A DNA stretch of 10,839 nt, from contig JAFNGD010000302.1 in assembly GCA_017885365.1 (NCBI GenBank), positions 1 to 10,839 on the forward strand, read 5' to 3'. The DNA comes from Nitrospirota bacterium. Lineage in GTDB: Bacteria > Nitrospirota > UBA9217. Positions 5,691 to 10,839 of this stretch are shown piece by piece. The position numbers were made by a program, and so were the translations under genes. The first letter of the stretch is position 1. The number at the start of each line of letters is the position of its first letter. The notes under the pieces are model-generated. The model made no database searches. It was not told where the DNA came from and saw only the letters and a program-made list of their open reading frames with translations.

Positions 5691-7202
5691 CTACGGCGCC
5701 AGGGTGACCTTGTTCCTGCCGGTGTTCTTGGAGGCATACAGCGCCGCATCGACGCGGCTGATGAGGTCATCCATGTCCTCGGGGGGCGGGCCCAGCTCTG
5801 CGACGCCGATGCTGAGGGAGATGGCCACCCGCTTGTCGCCTTCGAGCCGGACCTCGGTCCGTTCCGCTGCTCTCCGGATCTTTTCGGCAATGCTCAGGGC
5901 GCCCTCGGCCGAGGTCTGGGGAATGATCACCAGGAACTCGTCACCGCCGTATCGGCCGGCGATGTCCACGTTCCGCAACGAGCTGCGCAGGGTCGCGGCA
6001 AGGAGCTGGAGCGTCGTGTCACCGGCAAGATGGCCGTGGGTGTCATTGATCTCTTTGAGATTATCCAGATCGCAGAGGATGACGGCAAGCTCCGCCTCGT
6101 ACCGGCGCGCCCGGTCGATCTCGTACTCGAGCTGCTCGGTCAGCGCCCGCCGGTTCAGGAGCCCCGTCAGGCCGTCGATCTGCGAAAGGTATTCCAGCCT
6201 TTCGATGAGCCTCCGCCGGTCCTCCTCCGATTTTTTCCGGTCCGTCACGTCACGCGTGTACTCGATCACGTGGGTGATCTGGTCGGCCTCGTCAAGGATG
6301 GGATAGGTGAAGATCTCCATCCACAGGGTCTCGCCGCTCTTGAGCGTCACTTTCTTCTCCTTGGCGCAGGGGTCCGTCGACTGGAGCGTCTTCCGGATGA
6401 TGCACCCGTCGCAGACCTCGCTTTTTCCCTCCAGGGCCGCGTAGCAGGTCCGGTCGATAAGATCCTCCACGGAGCGGTTCTTGAGCTGGGCATAGGCCTC
6501 GTTGGCCCGGACGATCGTGTAGTTCCGGTCAATGATGCAGAAGGGGTCGCGGATGCTGTCGAAGATGCTGTTCAGGAACCGCTCCGAACGCAGGAGCGCA
6601 TCCTCACGGCGTTTGCGGTCCGAGATGTCCCGCATGACGAAAACACTGCCGCCGTCCTCCAGACGCGTGATGGACGCCTCCTGAATGAATGCCGTCCTGT
6701 CCTGGCGGGTCGCGATAAGCTCGCCGTGCCATTTGCCGGACCTCTTGAGCTCGGGGACGACGTTCATTTCCATCCAGGAGATCTGAGTGTCGTTGTAGAT
6801 GGCGGAAAAGGACTTCCCCGCGAGCTCCCCGGGGCTGCGAAAGCCGGTGATCCGGGCGAAGGCGTCGTTCGTGTAAAGAAAGGTGTGTTCCGCATCGAAG
6901 ATGGCGATGCCGTCCAGGGACGATTCGACGGCTGCCAGGTGTTTCAGCACCTCGCCCTGTGCCGTCCGGTGGCGCTCCTTCCTCTGGAGGTACAGAACGA
7001 CGGCGGTCCCGATCAGCGCGGCAAGGGCCAGGCGGGCAAGGATGTCGATGAGCGACATCGGGGAGAAGAACGCATCGGAGAGCGTCGCTGACCGGTAAGA
7101 GAGCGAATCATAGATCGCGTTGACGGCCCAGACGAGGAGGCCGACTGCCAGGGCGGCCGGAACAAATGATTTCGGGGCGAGTTTCATCGTTCTCTGCCGC
7201 AT
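5691..7202 (-). CDS. Membrane-anchored PAS-PAS-GGDEF diguanylate cyclase
   Basis: Predicted to make the second messenger c-di-GMP from two GTP. Domains in the 503-residue form: two membrane helices at about 13-31 and 50-72; PAS 1 at about 86-195; PAS 2 at about 205-320 with cysteines 253, 264, 267 and 279; a short helix; then a GGDEF domain to the end. The catalytic GGDEF is intact at 419-423, preceded at the right distance by the RNVD inhibitory site (410-413). This implies an active, product-inhibited enzyme. DGLTGLLNRR and DLDNLKEINDTHGH are also present. I chose the ATG at 7200-7202 because GAGG (7211-7214, minus) lies eight bases upstream and overlaps the kinase stop codon, indicating coupled translation. 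An ATG at 7221-7223 (510 residues) has no usable Shine-Dalgarno, and one at 7185-7187 is a third option. It is the last gene of the HD-kinase-cyclase operon. No EAL domain is present. Confidence 0.92.
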   Translation of the reverse strand: MRQRTMKLAPKSFVPAALAVGLLVWAVNAIYDSLSYRSATLSDAFFSPMSLIDILARLALAALIGTAVVLYLQRKERHRTAQGEVLKHLAAVESSLDGIAIFDAEHTFLYTNDAFARITGFRSPGELAGKSFSAIYNDTQISWMEMNVVPELKRSGKWHGELIATRQDRTAFIQEASITRLEDGGSVFVMRDISDRKRREDALLRSERFLNSIFDSIRDPFCIIDRNYTIVRANEAYAQLKNRSVEDLIDRTCYAALEGKSEVCDGCIIRKTLQSTDPCAKEKKVTLKSGETLWMEIFTYPILDEADQITHVIEYTRDVTDRKKSEEDRRRLIERLEYLSQIDGLTGLLNRRALTEQLEYEIDRARRYEAELAVILCDLDNLKEINDTHGHLAGDTTLQLLAATLRSSLRNVDIAGRYGGDEFLVIIPQTSAEGALSIAEKIRRAAERTEVRLEGDKRVAISLSIGVAELGPPPEDMDDLISRVDAALYASKNTGRNKVTLAP

Positions 7203-7212
7203 CTGCGGTACC

Positions 7213-9624
7213 TCAAGGGGCATCCTTGTCTGCGTTTTCCTTCTGCTTTCTCTTCACCCTGTTTACCACCCTTCCAACGTCCTGGGCAGTATAGGGCTTC
7301 AGGATGACATCGGCAAACCCGAGCTCTTGGAGACTCGCAAGCATGGAATCATTGGCATAGCCCGTGGACAGGACTGCCCGGGCATGGGGGGCGACCTTCA
7401 GCAAGACCTTCACGGCGTCCTTGCCGCCCATCCCTCCGGGGACCGTGGCATCCATGATCACGACGTCGAAGGGCTTCCCCTCCATTCTCGCGTACTGGTA
7501 CCGCTGGACCGCCTCGGCGCCGTCCCGCGCGACCTCAACCGTGTAGCCCAGGCTCCTGAGCATCTCGGCCGACGCGGTCCGAACCAGTTCCTCGTCGTCC
7601 ATCACCAGCACCCGTCCCGTTCCCTCGAAGCCCCCCTCGCTGTGCTCCTCGCCCTTCGGGGCCTCTCCCAGGAACGCCGGCAGATAGACATGGAACGTGG
7701 TCCCCGCGCCCGGTGTCGACTCGACGGTGATGAGCCCGTTGTGTCGTCTGACCGCGGAATAGCTGGTGGCCAATCCGAGCCCGACGCCTTTTTTCTTGGT
7801 GGTAAAATAGGGATCAAAGATCTTGGGCAGGTGTTCGGGGGGTATGCCGCAGCCCGAATCCTGCACCGAGACCTTGACATACTTCCCCTCCGGCAGGAAC
7901 TGGGTCCCGTCGGCAGGCACGGTGACGTTCGCGCACCGCACAGAGACCATCCCGCCCTGGTCGGGCAGGGACTGGAGGGCGTTGATGACGAGGTTGTGCA
8001 TCACCTGGCTGATCTGGCCCTCATCGGCCTCGATGGCCCACAGGTCCTTCGGAAGGGAGAAGTCACAGCGGACCGGCGAGCCCCGGAGAGCAAAGCTTGC
8101 CGATTCCCGGATGAGGTCGGAGAGCGAGGTGATGTTCTTTACCGGCGCCCCCCCCTTGGCAAAGGTCAGGAGCTGGCGCGTCAGATCCCTGGCACGCATC
8201 GAGGCCCGCTCGGCGTCGGTGAGGCGTCCTTGGGCCCTTGCCGGGTCGCCTTTCTTCAGCAGGGCATTGGCGAGGTTGATGTTGCCCAGGATCGCGGTCA
8301 GAAGGTTGTTGTAGTCATGGGCGATGCCGCCGGCAAGAACGCCCAGGGACTCGATCTTCTGCGCCTTGAGCAGTTCCCCTTCCATGATCCGCTTCTCCGT
8401 CATATCACGGAACACGAGGACCGCCCCGATGATGACGCCCTTTGCGTCCCGGATGGGCGCCGCGCTGTCGGAGATGATCCGCTCGGTCCCCTGGCGGGAG
8501 ACCAAGACCGTATGGTTGGCGATCCCCTCGATGGTCCCCTGGCTGAGCGCCTTCTCGACCGGTGACTTGATCGTCTGGCGGCTCTTTTCCCCGATGATGC
8601 GGAATACGTCCGCAAGGGGCTTCCCCGCGGCCTCGGCCTGGCTCCAGCCCGTAAGGTCTTCAGCTACTTTGTTCATCAGGACGACGTTGCAGGCCGTGTC
8701 CGTCGTAATGACGCCGTCGCCGATGCTCCGGAGGGTCACGGAGAGCTGTTCCTTTTCAGCGGCCAGGGCCTCATCCGCCCGATGGTGGTCGGTGATGTCG
8801 ATGCCCGTGGGGATGATGAACTTGACGTTCCCCTCCCAGTCGAGAAGCGCTGAATTGGACCAGGAGATGAGCCGTCGGCTGCCGTCCTTGGTCATCCAGA
8901 CGCTCTGGAAGGAGTTGGGGAACTTCGCGGCGGACAGGTCCTGGAAGGCCTCCTTGACGGATCCGGCCTCTTTCTTCCCCAGAAAGAGGTCCCACGAGTT
9001 CTTCCCCTTCACTTCATCGGCCGTATAGCCGGTGATCCGTTCGCAGGCACGGTTGAAGCGGACGATCTTTCCCGACCTGTCGAGGACCAGGACCATGGCA
9101 TCGAGCGTGTCAATGACCGTGGTGACGAAGTTGCGTTCTTCCCGCAGGGCGTTCTCGATCCGGCGCTGGTCGGTGATGTCACGGACGATCTCGATCCCGC
9201 CGATGATGCTCCCGCCGGAATCCTTGAGCAGCGAGGCCGTGATCTCGATATCGCGCGCCCCGCGCTCGTCCGCCTGCTGTTTGACCAGGATGTGGGGCCT
9301 GCCGTCCTTGAACGCCTCCCTGATCGGGCAACCGGGACAGATGTGCTTGCTGTGCGCGTAGACGGAATGGCAGATCTTTCCCCGGTGGGACCCCCCGGCC
9401 ATCTTCTGGTGGGCCTTGTTCTGGTAGAGGATACGGAAGCTCCGGTCCTGGATGCTGACGGCGTCGCCCAGGGCATCGAATGCACGTTCAGCCTCATGGT
9501 GCAGGCCCATGACGGCAGGGGCCGTGCGTTTGCGGGAGGCAGCAACGCCGGACCGCTCCGGACGGGACCGTGGTGTCCGAGGGGCCTTTTTCTTTGCTGC
9601 GATTGTTCGTTTGGTTCCTGCCAT
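7213..9624 (-). CDS. Hybrid sensor histidine kinase, three PAS domains plus receiver
   Basis: Soluble two-component sensor of 803 residues, without membrane helices. A basic low-complexity N-terminus (1-35) is followed by PAS 1 (about 45-155) with C85, C96 and C99, PAS 2 (165-280) and PAS 3 (290-411). Next come a HisKA-type dimerisation region with the phospho-accepting histidine H436 in GGIAHDYNNLL and an ATPase domain (530-650) with N-box NLVINALQ, G1 DSGCGIP, F-box FDPYFTTK and G2 GLGLAT. A C-terminal receiver (671-788) has acidic residues D676 and D677, phospho-acceptor D725 in IMDATVP, T754 and K776. All catalytic residues are present, so it should autophosphorylate and pass phosphate to its own receiver; no separate DNA-binding output is encoded here. 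The ATG at 9622-9624 is chosen because the longer frame (to 9729) overlaps the upstream gene and reads as a Ser/Arg/Cys-rich shadow. Shine-Dalgarno is weak. It lies 25 bases after the HD gene and ends 10 bases before the cyclase. Confidence 0.92.
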   Translation of the reverse strand: MAGTKRTIAAKKKAPRTPRSRPERSGVAASRKRTAPAVMGLHHEAERAFDALGDAVSIQDRSFRILYQNKAHQKMAGGSHRGKICHSVYAHSKHICPGCPIREAFKDGRPHILVKQQADERGARDIEITASLLKDSGGSIIGGIEIVRDITDQRRIENALREERNFVTTVIDTLDAMVLVLDRSGKIVRFNRACERITGYTADEVKGKNSWDLFLGKKEAGSVKEAFQDLSAAKFPNSFQSVWMTKDGSRRLISWSNSALLDWEGNVKFIIPTGIDITDHHRADEALAAEKEQLSVTLRSIGDGVITTDTACNVVLMNKVAEDLTGWSQAEAAGKPLADVFRIIGEKSRQTIKSPVEKALSQGTIEGIANHTVLVSRQGTERIISDSAAPIRDAKGVIIGAVLVFRDMTEKRIMEGELLKAQKIESLGVLAGGIAHDYNNLLTAILGNINLANALLKKGDPARAQGRLTDAERASMRARDLTRQLLTFAKGGAPVKNITSLSDLIRESASFALRGSPVRCDFSLPKDLWAIEADEGQISQVMHNLVINALQSLPDQGGMVSVRCANVTVPADGTQFLPEGKYVKVSVQDSGCGIPPEHLPKIFDPYFTTKKKGVGLGLATSYSAVRRHNGLITVESTPGAGTTFHVYLPAFLGEAPKGEEHSEGGFEGTGRVLVMDDEELVRTASAEMLRSLGYTVEVARDGAEAVQRYQYARMEGKPFDVVIMDATVPGGMGGKDAVKVLLKVAPHARAVLSTGYANDSMLASLQELGFADVILKPYTAQDVGRVVNRVKRKQKENADKDAP

Positions 9625-9649
9625 GGGAAGTGACCGGGAAACACCGGGA

Positions 9650-10690
9650 CTACACGTTCGTCTTGATGCTGTCCTCCTGGATGCCCAGGACCTGCTCCAC
9701 GATGTCCGCGAGCAGCAGGTCGTGGTCATGTTTCAAGGTGAACACCCGGCACTGCACCACCCGCGCCGGTATGTATTCGAAGAAGTCCTTGAGGGGCTCT
9801 TTCTCCACTTTCCGCGTCGTGGGATTGAACACGTAGATCTGGCGCTCTCCCATCATGAGGGGGTTGATGGGGCGGGGGTCCTGGCTCGCCATGTCCACGC
9901 AGAAGGGCAGGTCCTTGATCTTCTCGGGCAGCCGCTTGCGGATGCGCTTCACCAGCTCCGGCGCGTCGATGAGCGTCCTCCCCTTCTCGAAGTACCGCAT
10001 GGAGAGCGTGACATCGTAGGCCATCTTCCATTTCACTTCGCGCGCCAGGATCGTCGCCCATTCGCGTCCCAGGACCGCCGTGGATGTGTCCTCTTCCTGC
10101 GCCCACTTCCGAACCGACTCGAGGAGCGACCAGTCGGTCAGCTCGAGATATGCCCGGAGGTTCTCGGCGGGATTGTAGGGGAACAGGGCTGCCATGGTGT
10201 CCTTGAACAGCTCTTTGAGGTGCTGGTCGATGGCGCGCGTCGTCCGATGATAGTAGACATTGGTGTACATGTACAGCCGGGCGTTCAGGAACATGTTGAG
10301 GGCGGTGAGGCCGGACTTGTGGAGCGTGAGCCCCTTGTCCGTGAAGAAGGTGTAGTACATGAGGCGGTCGATGTCCACCGGCCCCACCGCAACGCCACAC
10401 AGATAGGCGTCGCGCAGGACGTAATCGAGATTGTCCACCGTGTAGATGCCCGAGAGGAGGGGCTGGAGAAAAACGAGCCAGCGCGGCTGTTTGGACGAGG
10501 CCGGGGCGCCCTTGCCGATGAGGAAGGCGATCTGGTCCGGGTCCAGACGTTCCCGCTTGGCGAACTCGCCCGACGGGCTCCTGCGGACCTCGCGGATGAT
10601 GTCGCCCAATTCGGTCCTGATGATGAACTGGCCGAGCTTCTCGTGGGTGAGCTCGAACTGTTCCAGATAATTGTCGTCGAAGAAATGGCC
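9650..10690 (-). CDS. HD-domain phosphohydrolase, 5' end missing
   Basis: C-terminal 346 residues of a protein resembling the COG1078 HD phosphohydrolases (dNTPase- and SAMHD1-related). The best evidence is TVDNLDYVLRDAYLCG (nucleotides about 10394-10441), matching the VDxxDYxxRD metal- and nucleotide-binding segment of that family, followed by a helical region with LYMYTNVYYHRTTRAID. The sequence GHFFDDNYL at the N-terminal edge fits the residues just after the HDIGHGPF-type motif, so the HD histidine-aspartate pair and roughly 80-100 residues should lie upstream but are not in this window. The frame stays open to an ATG at 10825, but codons above 10690 are an inverted copy of this same gene and are not genuine. 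The substrate cannot be told from sequence. First visible gene of the operon with the hybrid kinase and diguanylate cyclase. Confidence 0.85.
   Translation of the reverse strand, partial: GHFFDDNYLEQFELTHEKLGQFIIRTELGDIIREVRRSPSGEFAKRERLDPDQIAFLIGKGAPASSKQPRWLVFLQPLLSGIYTVDNLDYVLRDAYLCGVAVGPVDIDRLMYYTFFTDKGLTLHKSGLTALNMFLNARLYMYTNVYYHRTTRAIDQHLKELFKDTMAALFPYNPAENLRAYLELTDWSLLESVRKWAQEEDTSTAVLGREWATILAREVKWKMAYDVTLSMRYFEKGRTLIDAPELVKRIRKRLPEKIKDLPFCVDMASQDPRPINPLMMGERQIYVFNPTTRKVEKEPLKDFFEYIPARVVQCRVFTLKHDHDLLLADIVEQVLGIQEDSIKTNV
10432..10580. repeat. Inverted repeat, left arm (149 bp)
   Basis: Base-for-base reverse complement of 10691-10839, with no mismatch on reading the full 149 bases. 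This arm is in normal coding context: its minus-strand reading is continuous with the HD phosphohydrolase on both sides. Confidence 0.97.
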
Positions 10691-10839
10691 GAGCCCGTCG
10701 GGCGAGTTCGCCAAGCGGGAACGTCTGGACCCGGACCAGATCGCCTTCCTCATCGGCAAGGGCGCCCCGGCCTCGTCCAAACAGCCGCGCTGGCTCGTTT
10801 TTCTCCAGCCCCTCCTCTCGGGCATCTACACGGTGGACA
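10691..10839. repeat. Inverted repeat, right arm (149 bp, reaches window end)
   Basis: Exact reverse complement of 10432-10580 after a 110-base spacer. In this arm the HD gene sequence is on the wrong strand: the plus strand reads SPSGEFAKRERLDPDQ and onward in the sense direction. It breaks the upstream part of the HD gene at 10690/10691 and continues to the last base of the window, so its true length is unknown. Confidence 0.97.

Noticed and set aside
5682..8565. Long plus-strand open frames (5682-7091, 469 codons; 7120-8565, 481 codons)
   Set aside because: They lie exactly antisense to the diguanylate cyclase and kinase, which have full sets of domain motifs. The antisense products show no family motifs and reflect the lack of stops in GC-rich DNA.
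9625..9729. N-terminal extension of the kinase by 35 residues
   Set aside because: It overlaps the 3' end of the HD gene and reads as a Ser/Arg/Cys-rich out-of-frame product; the ATG at 9622-9624 gives a typical basic N-terminus.
10691..10825. First 45 codons of the apparent HD reading frame, starting at 10825
   Set aside because: This is antisense translation of an inverted copy of the HD gene. The same peptide begins the plus-strand frame 10446-10670, which is likewise a shadow.
1..10839. CRISPR array, tRNA, rRNA, insertion sequence or transposase
   Set aside because: No regularly spaced repeats, tRNA cloverleaf, rRNA core sequence or transposase motifs seen on reading both strands.

Overview
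This is a GC-rich bacterial chromosomal segment. Gene content and style suggest a Gram-negative, respiring lineage such as Nitrospirota or Desulfobacterota (Geobacter-like). The hints are proton-pumping complex I subunits, a single-chain animal-type transketolase, long multi-PAS signalling proteins with cysteine clusters, and a small membrane protein whose look I associate with those groups. No rRNA or other marker is present, so the placement is inference.

Layout, left to right. (1) 45-3701, plus strand: the end of a complex I (nuo) operon, nuoK then nuoN, with nuoL and nuoM absent between them, followed after 51 bases by a transketolase with its own strong ribosome binding site. (2) 3702-3979: an AT-richer intergenic stretch that opens with a CCCCGA/TCGGGG hairpin of dispersed-repeat type. 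(3) 3980-5050, plus: an RsgA-family circularly permuted GTPase whose base composition is clearly more AT-rich than its neighbours, so it is a candidate acquired gene. (4) 5084-5156: back-to-back terminators where rsgA converges on the next gene. (5) 5186-5542, minus: a small membrane protein of unknown function with a well-formed upstream region (promoter, possible Shine-Dalgarno-sequestering stem, palindromic half-site cluster). (6) 5691-10690, minus: a tightly packed signalling operon read right to left: an HD-domain phosphohydrolase (5' end lost), a triple-PAS hybrid histidine kinase with a receiver domain, and a membrane-bound double-PAS diguanylate cyclase. The kinase and the cyclase each carry a PAS domain with the same C-x10-C-x2-C cluster.

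The last 149 bases of the window are an exact reverse complement of 10432-10580. The HD gene switches at 10690/10691 from real coding sequence into this inverted copy and so loses its N-terminal HD motif. Its position at the very end of the window makes a fold-back assembly or amplification artefact the leading explanation.

Functionally, the left half is energy and central carbon metabolism (quinone-linked NADH oxidation, non-oxidative pentose phosphate pathway). The right half is a sensory module expected to turn a cytosolic or redox-type cue into phosphotransfer and c-di-GMP output. I do not see a clear-cut new defence or mobile system. The most worthwhile leads are the shared cysteine-PAS operon, the nuoK-nuoN junction and the terminal inverted repeat.
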